Shown here: in pieces, positions 12,247-26,480 of the stretch
How positions within the stretch are numbered: position 1 is the stretch's first letter
Layout of the letters: the number at the start of each line of letters is the position of its first letter
Source: Dermatemys mawii
Lineage: Eukaryota > Chordata > Testudines > Dermatemydidae
Direction of reading: 5' to 3'
DNA length: 64,000 nt
NCBI GenBank assembly: GCA_007922305.1
Contig: ML677366.1
Span: 13,420,910 to 13,484,909 of the forward strand
Made by a program: the position numbers and the translations under genes
Notes under the pieces: generated by a model
Seen by the model: the letters and a program-made list of their open reading frames with translations, nothing else
The model's database searches: none
What the model was told of the DNA's origin: nothing

Positions 12247-12601
12247 CATAGACTTAAGGTCAGAGGGAGCCATCATGATCATCTCTGACCTCCTGCATGT
12301 TGCTGGCTACAGAACCTCACATACCCACTCCTACAATAGACACCTAACTTCTGGCTGTTACTGAAGTCCTCAGGTCATGATTTTAAAGACTTTAAGTTAC
12401 AGAGGATCCACCATTTACATGAGTTAAATCTGCAGGTGACCTGTGTGCAATGCTATAGAGGAAGGCGAAGTCTTCCCTGCCTCAGGTCTCTGCCAGTCTG
12501 ACCCAAGGGAAAATTCCTTTCTGACCCCAAATATGGCAGTCAGTTAGACCCTGAGTATTTGGGCAAGACCCACCAGTCAGACACCTGGGAAAGAATTCTC
12601 A
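12247..12601 (-). mobile_element. CR1 LINE 3' fragment
   Basis: The plus strand begins TCATAGACTTAAGGTCAGAG. It continues with GACCTCCTGCAT, GATTTTAAAGACTTTAAG, GAAAATTCCTTTCTGACCCC and ATATGGCAGTCAGTTAGACC. This is the reverse complement of the 3' untranslated end of a turtle CR1 family. No reverse transcriptase sequence is included. Confidence 0.85.
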
Positions 12602-12722
12602 AAGTGGTAATGATTATAAAGTTTCCAAGATCAGTCTTCTTGGGTGAAAGTCCAAAAACCTAAACTTGGACCACTTCTCCCTCCAACCCCACCCTGAAAG
12701 AATGGGGAAGGTAGCCTCTTAG

Positions 12723-12930
12723 TTACAGCATAGGAGTTGGCAGACAGGACTCCTGGGTTCTAATCTTGACCCTGTAGCAGACTTGCTTAACCTGAAGCAG
12801 AGCACTTAACTCCTTTGCCTCCTTACCCATCTGTAAATGCATATAGTAACACCTCCAAGTGATGTAAGGATTAATGTTTGTAGAGCACTACGCTGCTCAG
12901 TTGAAATGTACAGCACATGAAGTACAAAGT
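12723..12930 (+). repeat. MIR-type SINE fragment
   Basis: It carries GGACTCCTGGGTTCTAAT, then AGCACTTAACTCC, CCATCTGTAAATG and GTAGAGCACTACG, in MIR order on the plus strand. It is diverged. Confidence 0.6.
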
Positions 12931-15821
12931 ATCTCTATAGATACAAGCCTTTCTGTTGCTGAATGTTCATTTTTAAATGTAGGAGAATCTGAGCATGAAC
13001 ACTTTCTAATAAAAATAGAATAGATTTGTGTGCTTTGTTTGAGCTGCTTTAGAAAAGTAGATTGCAGAACACCCAAAAACTAGCATATTCTGCAAACTGT
13101 AATCTTCTGTCCACGAACCACCAAAACTTAATCTGAAAACCGATTTTTTGGTATTGGTTCTATTAATACCAAATCATGTCCATTTCTAACAAACATTTTC
13201 CTCTTGCTCTCTCTCCAAAGGGACTGTTTATTGCCTCTGTCACTGATATATGGGGTTGGGTTTCCATTATACAAACACAACGCATATGGTGCTGAAAATA
13301 GGCTCACAAATCCTAATGGTGTTTATATAACAGGATGTGTCTGCACTCAGCCAGTTCAGGCTAGTTATCAGTTTAACACTATGTACCTATCAGTGACAGG
13401 CCATATAAGTCAGTTACTATGGTAGGTAACCATCCATCCCAGACTTGTTTTCTTGTCAGCTTTGATTTGTAGTGTTCAGTTATTGAAAGACATTGGTGTC
13501 TGTGGGTGGTGTAAAATTTCATAAAAGATATTTATAGGGCATCTACTGGAAGAAGTTATTACGTGCTGCCTTGGAAGTCTGTCATTGGTCACGGTATTAG
13601 TAATCTGTAGCAGACTTGATCATAACATGGAGGTCATTTCAGATGAGTCAGAACAAGGGCCTGTGGTAAACCACCCTGAACTCATTAGTTTGGTACTTAG
13701 TACCTTTTGGACTTGGATTCAAATTTGGCTGCTCCGGTCTCATTCCAGTAGTCATAAGTGAGAGTTTGAGTATTGGCTGGGAGGTTTCAGAAACTGGATG
13801 GGTGCCAGCATAGATTTCTTTAGTTCCAGTGTCTCTGGCCCTCCTTACAAAAGGAAAAATAAAACTGTAAACAGCCTATTGAAATGCTACAGCATTCTTG
13901 ATCAGTACAAAAGATTGCCAGCACTCCCTGATACAGTGGAGAGACATGCTGCCCTATACTGCAGTAGCTTGTATAGGCTGGAGAATGAGAAGCTGCTCTC
14001 AGGGTATATCTTTTCCTTTGGTTTATGCTGCGGCTGCATTATAGAGAAGCTAAAAGGAGCCTTTGTCATCTCTTTGGACTCTGTAGTATAGTTTGGGAAA
14101 TCTTAGTTCCTGTTCCCACTGGAAAACCACGCATCATGTTAATTGTGTTGGAGGGAGCTACAGTATTAAAAATGGGACTCCTACCAGATAGGACTTACCA
14201 TGATGGGCCCACTAGTATGGACTCCTGAATGAATTCTAATGGGTCGTGTCTAACAAGCCTCTCTGCAGGTGCACCCATTTTGCCTGCTCTAGAGAGAAGG
14301 CAAAGAATCTAACAAAACTACGTAGATCTGATCTCTAACCCATGTTTCTCTGCATCAAGCCATGCAGGACCTATTTCCTTCATGTGCTGCTCAGTTCTAA
14401 TGTGCTTTAAAAGCATCTGGTCGGGCGCGTGCCCTTCTGTTTTTTGGTTGCATGTTGAGGTTTTGTGGGAGCAGCTGTCTGTTGTAGTTCTTTGCCATAC
14501 AGAATATTGTCCTTAAACAAATACCTGATCCTCCATATTAAACAGAACTCGGTCTGCCTTTTTCAAGTACTCAGTACTCATGCTGTACTATGAAGGTGTT
14601 TCTGTCCAGCTAGGTTGAGTTTGAAAATATTTCCTGTGATAACTTACTATTTCTTACAGTGTTGTACAGAATAAAGCTGAAATCAGGTTGGCTATTTCTG
14701 TCTGTTGAACAGGGTGGGGTTGCTGGCTCTGTCGGAACATAATTCTTGTCTAGCTGTCATTGCCAACGTATTCTCCTTCAGCGGTGGTGATAAACCACAG
14801 TGCATAGCACGGACACTCTTTTGTCATTTCTCCTCTGTTACTAACAGTAAAAGTTGACGGTCACACCAATTCTATAAATAAAGATGTGTATCCCCAGCAC
14901 TGTCCTTGGCAATCCTACATAGACTTTCACCCCAGTGCTGTCGTGGTTGGTTTCCAAGGTGTTTTTTCACAACTCACCATTAAGAGAGGCAGACAGCATA
15001 ATTCTTCATAATAAGCCTTCAGCTGTTTTAGTGAAGGCTTGTCTAAAAAACAGAGAACCAAGTGAACTTTTGACTGGATTCTGATATGTTACCATTTGCA
15101 AACTTTTGTTCCACAGAGCAGAATGTATTTTGTGGCTGCGGTTGGCATGTTTGTGTAGCACTCAAGGCCTCAGTCAGACTGTGTTGTACTTGGTAAAACA
15201 GCTCCTACCCCAGAGAGCTTGCTGTTCAAATTAAGACCTATTTGAACTATATTTGTTAACTATATTAACCTCTTTGTCTATTTGGTCTATAGTGTAAGTC
15301 CGTGATTGGCTCAGCTTGAAAAATTCAGTAGGTCAGAATTTGTGGTTATTTTAATAACTGATGCCCTACTAAAGAGTTAGAAGGGATTTCCAAAAGGAAG
15401 AAATTCCTACCCTATTTATCAGTGTAAAAATATTTCTTATCTTCATAACTGGTAGCTTAGAAGATTAAAAAGACAACAACCAACAATCCTGGATAAACAT
15501 GCTTCAGCTTTGCAAGAGTTCATTTAAAGATTTGACTCATAGTTGATCACACCAAGAAAGAGGAAAAACAAGTTGCTTTCCCTCAGCATATTCCTGTCTT
15601 AACTAGCTCCATTCCACTCACTAGTTAGGTTCATCTATAATATATATCTATAATTTACCCCACAATTCCTCTGGATAGAGAAATAGCTTGTCTCTTGCAC
15701 CCTGTTGTAACCTTACTGCATGCTGGTTGGAGGCTCTGGATTTATTTTCCAGTTATTCCAGCCTGTGACACGACGCAACATAACTTGCAGTAATTCTTAG
15801 CTTTTTTACGTGCCCTTTTTT

Positions 15822-15860
15822 GTAAAGCACTTTGAGATCTGTGGATGAAGAATATGAAGT
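15822..15860 (+). repeat. MIR-like tail fragment
   Basis: Short match to the phrase GTAAAGCACTTTGAGATCT found at the 3' end of MIR-like repeats. Confidence 0.4.
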
Positions 15861-18800
15861 GTTGCTGCCCCTGTTTTTATGGATAAATTCATAATCTTTT
15901 GAAATGAAATCCAGGTGGGGGTTGTGGGGGTGTGTTGTTTTTGTTTTTTGGCCCTTGTTTCACTATAAGTGGATTTTTCTCCTTTTCCATGAAGCATTCA
16001 ACTTCTGGATTTTGAGATGTTACTTAATGTTAGATCTTTGTTTCTATACCCAGATTGTAGAATTGTTCTTCCTTTTGATATGAAAGAAGCTAAACCTTTA
16101 GGGTCTCTTCACTTTCTCCAAGATGGTACTAGCCTCCTTAGGCATTTCCTCTTGGCCACCAGCTTTTGTGTCTTTGATTTTGTGTGGGAGACTTTATGCA
16201 CATAATTCCCTGACAGTGGAGTAAAAATACAGCAGTAACTACAAATTCAGCACTAATGTCCCTCAGGATGTTTTAAAAACCAATAAACAGTTGCTCAGCA
16301 GCCTGGACTCCCAGTACTTGAGAAGATCTTTCACTCCTGCTTGTGCAAGGGGTTAGCTTCTTTTTGAGCACAGGACTTGCCTGTCATTTACTAGCTTTAT
16401 TGAATTTGTTGCAGACCCTGATGGCTGGCCTCTGCTCTGACCTCTTTGGAGTGACCAAGCTGCAAAAGCAGTTTTACAGCAGGTTAGAGGTGAATAATGG
16501 GAAGAGGATTGTGACAGAACTTACATAAGTTTTTAGCTACCCTTAACCAAGGAACCCAGGTGTTGTGAAATACCTCTAGAAGTGCCTCCCGCCCCCAGGC
16601 ATTTTTATTTGTATTTGGTTACAAGTTTGCTAATTTGCTATATTAAAGATTGACTCTCTTATGTTTGTAAATCTCTTTCCTTGCTGGCTTCTGGTATGTA
16701 AAACTGTTTTTTAGCTGCTTTAATTTATTTATTTAGTCTAGTTTCAACTGAAACATTAAATCTGGTTTGTCTATTAAATTCCACACATTTTTTTAAAAAT
16801 AAACATCTACTGAACTGCTCATTTTGATCAGAATCTCCTTGGTCCTGCTGGAGCTTGGATATTTACAGAATCTTAAGATCTTCCCCCATTCCCTCCCCAA
16901 GGCTATCTGAATAAGTGGAAAAATCCATTGAGTAAAGTGCTGAGGCTTTGGTAGGAAATGATTAAAATGAAGGCTGGGTAAGATTGCGTTTTACCTATTC
17001 TAGTAATGTTACCTTGATATAGTGGCTGTTGGCCTATAAGGAGTCAAAGCAGGTTATTTAAACTGCAGATAACTCCTCGTGTTCCTAAGCTAGCTTTCTT
17101 CATTTTGAGCAGAAGGAACCTAATCTTGGCATCGAAGTACTATTCTGGGTAGACTGGTTGTTCAAGGCTAGTGAGTGCTTATAACTTCTAACAACAGAAG
17201 TGTAAACACATGACTAATGTTAAGATGTCCTCGCCCTAAACAAAGCAGTGTGATATTTCAACTCTGCTCAGCCACTTAATGAGTCTTCTGAAAAGCTTAG
17301 TATTTTGCATGCTACATTAAGGTAATGTGCCTAAAAAGGCTCTTTGCGTGGTCTCTGCTTGCTCACCTCCGAGAACTTGAGTGAAATAGAAATAGAAAGA
17401 ATAAATCACTGTGCAGACAGCAAGTTCTGCTTCCTGGACCCCTTGGGTGCAAGAAATAGGATATTGCAGAACCTCAAATGTTGTTCTGAATGAAGTGGGC
17501 ATAAATTTCAAATGGAGACGTGGGGAGCACATAGACAATTTATGACCATACCTGCATAATCTCTGGGATCCCTGGGCTGCATCCATTTACTTAATCCTTT
17601 CTGTCGAGGCCTAATATTGCTAAACGTGCACATTCAGTGTGTACTGGTGTAAACTACCTCAGGGTTTGTGGCTGTGCAGGCTGAAGTGTAAAACTCAACT
17701 GGAGCTGTGAAACAAACTGCCATTCTGGAATCACCCTTCTTACGATCAGGGTTTACATAATTATTTCTAATCTGAAGGCAGCAGTATCCTCAGAGGAAAA
17801 GTTCCAAATTGACAGCAGTGATCTAGGGTGACAGAATCAGAGGCTGGAAGCATAGCAGAGGTGGGGAGAAGGAACGGACTATGAACCTAAAATAAAATTG
17901 AAATCTTATGCTCTGCAGACACTGACGGACACCTAGAATGGTGTCCTGGCTCACCCCCTCCAGGCAGGATATTTTGCTGTGGCACTACAGGGTCACCAAA
18001 GCTGTTACATCCGAACAACTGGATATGTGATAGTAACTGTAAACTGGGCTGCATGTAAATAAGGGGAGACGTGAAAATGGAGCTTGCTGCTGCCTTAGAT
18101 TTCTAATTAAGAAGGCAGCACTGAACAGTCTGTCAGCAACTGGACGCTGCAACCATAGTTGCCAAGGGAACATTTTTTTTCTTCCCAACAACAACAAAAA
18201 TCTACTCCAGAGGCCTTAGCTGGTTGATTTATTCCTCCAGTAGAGTGGCTTGCTGCTTAATGCTGACCTTATTCGTTCCAAGTTTTGATGGGGAGGCAAT
18301 TAGAAGTAAAGCGGAAGGATTTCCTCTTGCAGACAATGCAGAATGTCTTGGAATCACTCTATTAGGGAACTGTTCTTAGTGTTATAGAAAAAGCCCGGGT
18401 CAGATGTTCGTGAAGTAGGATGTGCATTAGTCTCTTCAGGAGATCAATATCTTTGCTTAGTTCCACAAGTGTAGTAGTGTTGACATGCCAGTTCTCACAG
18501 GTAACATATGAACCATATTAAAGTTAGACAAACCAGTTACTACTTAACCCTAAGGCTATGTTCTTGGTACCTAAACTCTTGAAAATAACCTTTAATGTTA
18601 GTAGTGTTAGGCCCAGCAAGCATATGGCTACATTTTTGCTCTTTCTGTTAAAACTTATTTGGATAAAATGTCCAAGAAAATCTTGGGCCTCTATAATCAG
18701 CTGTTACAAACAAGTAAACATTGGGATGGGACTGAAGGAAAATGGGAGCATTTAACTCTTTGAACACATGCCTCTGCTAGACTGATGAGCCTGGTTTCCA

Positions 18801-21800
18801 ACAGTATTGTTGGATGATGAGAGTGTGGAAATCAAAGATTTGTAAGGGAACGAGATGTGGGAAGTAGTTCCACTGAGAACCCAGTTCCTTTTCCTGGCAG
18901 CAGCAACTTTCTGCCCCTGCTTGGAATAGAAGTGTAGCAACTTCTCTCCCAAACGTACCTGTCCCTTGTGATAATATTATGTGCCTTATCCCGAGAAATC
19001 CCTGTGGCTTCGGCTATAACTGCTAGTTGGTGCCAGTCCAAGGTTTTGGACTCCTTCATCCAGGCGCCTCTTCTTCAGTGCTTTAATATCTAACTCAAAA
19101 TATGTACTACAACCTCAGAAAATGAGTAAAAATACCAAATAAAGTATCTCCTAATGTGGAATATAGATACCAGAATTTGAGATCTTTTTGAAAAAGCAGA
19201 ATATCATGATTTTGAGAAAATAGTCAGCTTTTTCAGTGCTGGAAGAGCTGGTCCTCGTGTTTCATCAGCCATATCTCCAGCAATGGGTTGTGCCTTGCCC
19301 AATACAGCTTTGGGGTTTTGGGCCATCTCTTTGCATATACCCTGTCTATGGAATTGCATATACCTTGTGTACTACCATCTTAGTCGTGCAATTTCACATT
19401 CTTGTTTTAGCAAGTAATCTGTGGCATTATAAAATGGGATCGTACAATAAAACTCAAACACATTTTTGTTTTGTTCCATCTTTCTTGGCCAGCATGTTCC
19501 CATTACCCAGATTCTTTCCCCACCTATGGTCCTAGACTTAAGTCTCAATCTTAAGTCTCTTGCATGCATAGTTGCTGAAGAATCTTGGGGTAGCCGGCAT
19601 TCTGTACACTGCTGCTGGCAGTCATCCAGATCCAGTGCACCTCTCCTTGTAAAGAGCTGTCTGATACAAAAAAAAAATATATGCAATTAGTTGTCTTGTA
19701 GTTTCTCTCAAAAACTTCCTAATTGGATGATAGTCTCACAAATACCCTAAGGGATAATTTGCATTGTACAAGGTAACAGGTTTTTGTAAACAAAGTGGTT
19801 GAGGCATCTGTCCTCTGTTTTGCTTCTTGTAGAAGTACGTTTTTTCAGCTGGAATCTATTTTTATGCCTTCTTGGAATGTACACCTGCAGGAATGATGTG
19901 TCTCAGTATCATGCCTTCCTTTTTTGTTTTGAGGTTCTTCAAATGTATCTTCCAACACTGTGCTGAGGGGATGGAGTGAGGGCAGTAAGCCTAAGAGAAC
20001 AGCCAAACATGTCAAACTGGATCTGAGCTATTGAGAGATACAGACTGTAATGTCCCGTTGTTACTGAGCAGCTGTGCAAGGTCCTTGTTTATAGCTAGGA
20101 ATGACCTGGAGGAGAGTTCAGTGTTTCCTGCTTTGCATGTTCAACTCTGACATCAATCACAGAGTTCCAGTATTGGCCCTCTATCTCTTGGAACAAAGTC
20201 AGCAGCATAAATTACCACAGCCTGACGTTAAAGCAGCATGAAGAAAAGTGGCCATGTATTAATTGTTACGACCTCCTGCATGACTAAAAAGGGGTTAACT
20301 TCTGGACTTTCTAGTGTATGTTTGGAAACAGACTCCAGTTCCCTTTCAATCTGTCCTCTACCTTCAAAGACTCTGCTATTGCCTGTGCAGCTCTCGAAAG
20401 CATTTTGGGGTAGATGTATATGTGAAATACTAAAATAGCTGTATTTAATTTCCAGGGTTGCTTTTATACATAGTTTGGAAAAATGTTTAGATCAATAAGG
20501 AGTCAGAGGAATATTGTGTGCCTTCACATCATCTCAGGAGGCTGATTTCAAAGAGTTAATGGCTGAGAGAGTTGGAGCAGTAGCTCTTTCTTGCGTAAAT
20601 CTGAGGTGCTTGTCAAGCAGAGCTTTCTTGCCACTTTTTGTAAAAGAGGTGGCATTTGCCAAGGAAGATGAGCTTTTTTTATTGTATTGGTTTGGGGATT
20701 CTCTACACATCTTAGATTGGAAGAGATATTCCCACAATTTATAGGGCTTCAGAATTACTGTGGTCTGTAGAAACTTTCAGAGTAGCTGTAATCTAATTTT
20801 TAATTAATAAATTCAGCTCTGATGGGCCACTGTCCAGTGGAAAGGGGGGGTATGGGCTCCACTTGACCAGCTTTCTTCTAATACTCTTTTTCCTCTTCAT
20901 ACTCCTGTCCCGTGGGCAATGTGAATGGGTGCAATAGCAGTGGATACATACTGCAGCAACTGGGAGCTAAGATGTATTATCAGTCACACTGGTGTGTGCT
21001 GCTCCCCCTCCCAGCAAATGGGAGGAATATCTTTTGTGAGGAATTTAAATGTCATGTATGTTTGTGGCACTGTATCATGGAGGAACGTTAGCCCCTATGA
21101 GCTAAGATTCTGCTGAGATCTGCATTTAAAGCAGGGATTAAATCTGTATGTATGTGTAATATATTTTCTTCCCCAAATTTAAAGCAGTAGCTTTTAGAGT
21201 AAATCTGCTAGTTTTGCATTTGAATATGACCACCCTTGTCTCAACTAAAAAGAATTTGAGATAAGGCTTTTCAGAGCCCTCTGGCAAGTTCCTTAAATTT
21301 GAGACTTTTAAACTACTCACTTGTAGACTATTCTGCAATCCAGTACTATTAATAGAAGATGTGTGAACACTAGTCATAGGTTTCTATTTAACAATAGTAG
21401 TTGTATTTCTAATCAAGACTTGTAGAGATTAAGTTAATTGTGTGTGTCCTGATGCTTGCTACTCATATACACTTTAGCATTAGCTCCATTCATGTACTAC
21501 TAGAGTGAATAGAGGAGTGCAACTGATCCAGTCTGTTTAAGCAAAGGTTGTTTTTTGGGGGTGCAGAGGGAGGGTATTGGGGGCAATGAGAACCGGGGCT
21601 ATTTCTTATAAATTTCCCTCTCCTTCCCACAGCACGTGATGGAGGAGAAGCTTCTTTTCCAGCTTTGCTCCTTCTCACCCCACCCCACCCCACACGCATT
21701 CGAGCTTGCCATTTCTGGCTGATTCTCCTGTTTTGTACGACTTCCCCAGAGCAGCTCCTCTTGCTTTTTTGGGAAAGCCCTTCAGGTGGCAACAGCATTG

Positions 21801-24082
21801 GCTTGGAAGCTGCGCTCCCACATGCATGCTTTCAAGCTGTTCACGAGGGTCTACAAACTTGCTTGATATGGTTATCTGCCAAAAAATCATACTTTTGGAA
21901 CAGAACCTGACATGATTTTTGGCAGTTAATCCTACACTGGAACAGAATAAAAATACACCCAGACTGCTCAAGGAAACCACTTGTACTTTCAGTGTTGTCT
22001 CTTCGTTAGTAAGATAGTAACTAAATAGGAGATAAAGTTGACTCCCTTTAGTAGGCTGTGTGAAACAGAATGTGAAGATCAGTGTTGGAATTGTCTAGTC
22101 TTAACTTGTGAGTTCAACCTTCTCCTATGTTTGGAGTTGTAAGAATTATATTTTGCATTACACTTGGCAATCTTAACTGAATGTAATTAATTCTTTTTTG
22201 TTTTGTTTTTAATATTGATGCATTAGTAGTAATCCTTTAGTTAAGGTTCTATTAAGATTTTTTTTAATGTGTTTGTAAAATTCCTGTGCCTGCAATAATT
22301 TAAGACTTGGTACCAAATAATCTTGTTAATGGAGAGTCTGATCTATATGTTCAGTGAGTCCACAAAATATTTGTTTAGTAGTAACTTTATTGCAGTAGCG
22401 CCCCTACTGATCTATGGGTTGTACAGACATAGGAAGACTAGATCTGGCAAGCTAAAGATGCTACAAGCAAGGCGGTCAGGGTTACAGGAATGTGTCTGTT
22501 TTCCTTATGTATCCAGTTAATGTTTGATCAGTTACAAAAATTAGGGTTTTTTGGGGGGCATTTGGTGTTGAAGTGCGGAAGGGATTGTGGTGTGAAAGGG
22601 GAGGGGAAAGGATGGGGCAGAGCTGTGAAGGAGTGCATTGGTTTAATTCAAGTCTCATTTTTATTGAGTTATTTATTGCCTATTGCTTAAGCAGCAAAGT
22701 TGAATGGAGGAATCTAACCTCTCCTTCTGCTTTCGGCAAAGCCTCCACCTTCTGCTCAAGAAAACAGAAATTTTGCTTCATATGGTCTGGAGCAATAAAA
22801 GAGGAAGGAAATGTCAAAAGTTCCTGAAAACATCACAGACTTGTTACTCCGCAGTTGCTCTCCGATTCCCAGGAGACTGTCAGCTGTTCTTTAAACTTGC
22901 TTTGTGTAACATGCCCTGCATAGTAGGAACGTGGCTCCTAACTGGGATGTGTGCTGACCTGTCTCCTGGGATTAGTTTTCTCCTGCTAGTTAATGAATCA
23001 TATTCATGCATTTCATGTTAAGGGATGATTTGTGTTTGTATCCCTTTGAGACATGCGCCGAGCCTCTGTCCCCCTTGCATGGTGATGAGGTGTCTGACCT
23101 TTCAGGCCTGTGCCGCTTTATGCCTCTCATTATCTGTGAATTCTTGCCAGCTGTGCTAGTGTGTTAGCAAAAGGGATAAAACCATCCCCTTCCTGCCCCA
23201 CCCCCAAACCTCCACTTTTTGGTTCACGAGGAACAGTAAATCAAAGATAAAAAGCCATCTGCCCTGGCATCCAGCCCTAACATGCTCCTGATAAGCTTAG
23301 TACACATGTGCTTCCCTCCTTTGACAGGAAATGCTTTATTTAGCTCCCTGCAATGAAGTTGGGTTGCTCTGTTGGTTTTTGTGTTTGTTTTTTCCTTTAG
23401 TCCCATCCAGCCACAGGAGAGGCAGAGTGACCCAATAACATTCCTGTCACTAACCTAGCACTGTGCTCTTCAGACTTCTGTACAAGCACTGAGCCACCAC
23501 GTCTTGTCAGGAAGGCATGTGGCATACTAATGGACTTGGCATGGGGCTGAGAGCCATACCCCAGAGTCCAAAAACTGGCTTGGCACTGACTTGCTATCTG
23601 GCCTTGTGCTCATGCTCGGCGGGTGCCTATAAGGGTCCAAATTTCTAACTGGCTTCATACCTGTGGACTACTATAAAATCAGTTTAAACAACTTGTACCA
23701 CTTAAAACCTGATCTTCACTAAAAGGTGGCCTGCCCCATTTTTGTGGCACACGTAGACCACAAGGGTCTGATTGGTTTCTGAAAGAGCATTTGTATGCTA
23801 TTTCTGTCACTAAAACCTTAATGTGCTGGAGCTTCTGGATCCTAGTCTTTCTGCTGTTCATGCTAACTAGACTTCAATATGGAGACATTTCCTTTCCTTA
23901 CATCTCTAAGCTGGCAAAGCTGCTCATTACAGCGCTGCCAATCATTGTAGCAAATATATTCAAACCTTGTTCTATTAACTGCAGGAAGTGATGGAGATAA
24001 TATGTCTGGTTTGTGAGGGGATTACAGATTGACTCTTAAAGTCTCAAGACTACAAAACTGAATTCCCTCTCTTTCCTCACAG

Positions 24083-24258
24083 GTATATTCCACCCATGAT
24101 CTGGGGGAAGAGTGGACATATCCAGACAGCTCTCTATGGGAAGATGGGGAGAGTGAGATCACCTCATCCTTATGGACTTCGCAAGTACCTCACAATGCCA
24201 GATGGAGCAACAGCAACCTTTGACCTCTTCGAGCCCATGGCTGAACACTGCATTAGAG
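24083..24258 (+). CDS. ABHD2: ABHD2 coding exon 2 (residues 65-123)
   Basis: The acceptor is TTTCCTCACAG, ending at 24082. The first base G completes Glu65. The exon encodes YIPPMIWGKSGHIQTALYGK and continues to the FDLFEPMAEHC stretch, which is the start of the hydrolase fold. The donor GTTAGT starts at 24259 (phase 1). The last residues read CIR before the Glu supplied with exon 3. As I recall, the human protein has V-G-D at this place, so this is a small lineage difference at an exon junction and not an error. Confidence 0.96.
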
Positions 24259-26480
24259 GTTAGTCAAACAACCATGTTGGAATACATGGCTGTAGTCTGT
24301 CTAACGACTTGTCCAAATATTTGTTGGAAAAATTACATTGATATCCTGAAGAAACCCAGAAAGATTGTGGGCTAACTTTGAATCAGTGGATGGGGGAGAT
24401 GCGGGCTCATAGCCCCCCAAATTGGCTATTGCTTACAAAATCTGCACTGCTCTGTACCTGTATTTTGAACTTCAGAACAGGGGCCCTAAAAGGTCAGATA
24501 TTTGGGAAAATCATGCTTCATGGCCTGCTGGTTTAAATTTCGGAGGTGGCCATTCATAAATTACTGTGAGACTTGCACTTAAGCAGTAAGGATGTCTTCT
24601 ATATCTCCAAGATTTAATGACTCTAAAACTGACAGCTTACATTGTAGAGCCTTACATCCTGGTGTGGATAGGAGGGAATTGAATTTGGGGTCTTTTTTCT
24701 TATAAACAAGAAATTTCAGAAAATAAAATGGGATAGGTTAGTAATAACTCCATACTATGACGTATGCTCAGAGTTGCCCAAAGGGTCAAGGCTGTTGGCT
24801 TTCCTGGCTGTGGGTCAACCTTTTCTAAAGCTCCCGAACAGTTAAAGTGCACAGATCGAGTCAAAACATTTTAGCTGCTGCTATGGGAACTGTTGAGTCA
24901 TAATGAAGTGGAAAAACTTATTTCGATGGCAAGCCTGAAGAACCATAATTAGTGACTGCACAAATAGATATCCAGCTATTGTCCTGGAAGATAATTGTTC
25001 CAATAAAAAGTCAGTGCAGATCCCAGCTATCTCTAGAGTGGGCAAAGGGGAATCTCTCTATTTACAGCGTTCTAGAAGGAGAGGATCTGATCATAAAGCA
25101 GTTTTAAATTAATCTTTTTTCCAAGAGTAAAAAAAAAACAACATAAACAAGTATAGGATACAAATCAAGGTGATTCCAGACATCAGTGGGTAACTATATC
25201 TGTAGGTTAGGAAACCACTGCCCTAGTAAATCAGAAATCATGAGCATCTTCATTTGACTAAACATTATGCTGTCAGGGGGAACTCGACCTTTCAGCTCAC
25301 TGGTACCTGCTTGATTCTGAGCTTAGATTTCACTGAAACAATGTGAACTGTACTTCTCAGTAGCTGGCTTCACTCACAGGCTGTGGCTCTAATTGGGCCC
25401 TCAGAAAAGGACGTTTATTCTGTATAATCAGTTCAAAGGGATTCTCTTCAGAAATAAACAGGATCCTCACTTTGTGATGGGATGATGCACAGTGACGATT
25501 GCTGTCACTCTGGCCCAGGTCATTTGAAGAGCTGGAGAGAAACTAATGGGAGGCAAAACTTTGCAGTAACAGAGGCTGCCAGTGAGCATGATGTAGAATT
25601 AAAGCACTCTTGTTTGATAACTAGCGCTGCATGACAATGTCTTGGGACTTCAGTTACTATGTTTGCTCACACACAAAGCACAAAAATGCAGTAGCTGACT
25701 TTCCGGAGATGGAACAATGTGCTTGTCCACATCAGAGCACGTCAAGCCCTTAGCCTAATTATCTTTCAGGGGATGATAATGGGGGAAAAAACTGAATGGG
25801 GACAGTAGCTGGTCAGGAGTTCTATGTCAGACTGGCCAAATTCACTTTAGGGAACTTTTTGACTGTAGGGTTTTTAGCCAGTAAGCATAGATTCCCTCAA
25901 AGTAAGCAGAGACTTTTAGTCCAGCAGTTTGACATTGCTTTTGTCACTTAATCTTGGGGTTGATGAGAAGGTTTTGTTCAGTTGTCATAGATTAAATACA
26001 TCTGCTCTAGAAGCCAGCCTCGTCTAGACTACTCTAATCAAAGGATGTCTCAGCATTTCGACATATGCAGGAAATAGTACTTCATAACAAGATGTTTGTT
26101 CACAGGATATGGGATGATAGCAGCTACACTTCTGTATCTTTTACCTCCACCTTGTTTAACTTCTGTGAAAGCAGAACTAAAGGGAATAAACCTCTTGTGT
26201 GTATCTACTTATAGCAGAGCTTCCAGTTTTGGGCCTAAATTGATTCCTCCAGTGAACCTGGGGGGGATGTAGACTTAGTATCAATAATGTACCCTGGGAA
26301 AAACGTTTTTCAGTTCCCTCAAGGGGCATGTTGTCTGTTCTGTAGCATGGAGCAGCAGCAGACTTCAGAATTCTCAGAGAATTTTAGCAATTGCAATTGA
26401 TGCTGGTGGAGGAAAATATTAAATATATGTATTTTCAAAAAAGCTTGTTCCTAGCTGGTACAGAATTATTGCCTCTAGGA

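Larger units (their letters stand above)
7523..24082 (+). other. ABHD2 intron between coding exons 1 and 2 (16.6 kb)
   Basis: This is the largest intron, with no coding sequence recognised. It contains a DNA-element copy near 7746-8030, an old MIR-like repeat near 8810-9060, a TTTC microsatellite, a clear CR1 tail at 12247-12601, a MIR-like copy at 12723-12930 and a small MIR-like piece at 15822-15860. From about 16000 to 24000 I see no clear repeat. Confidence 0.85.
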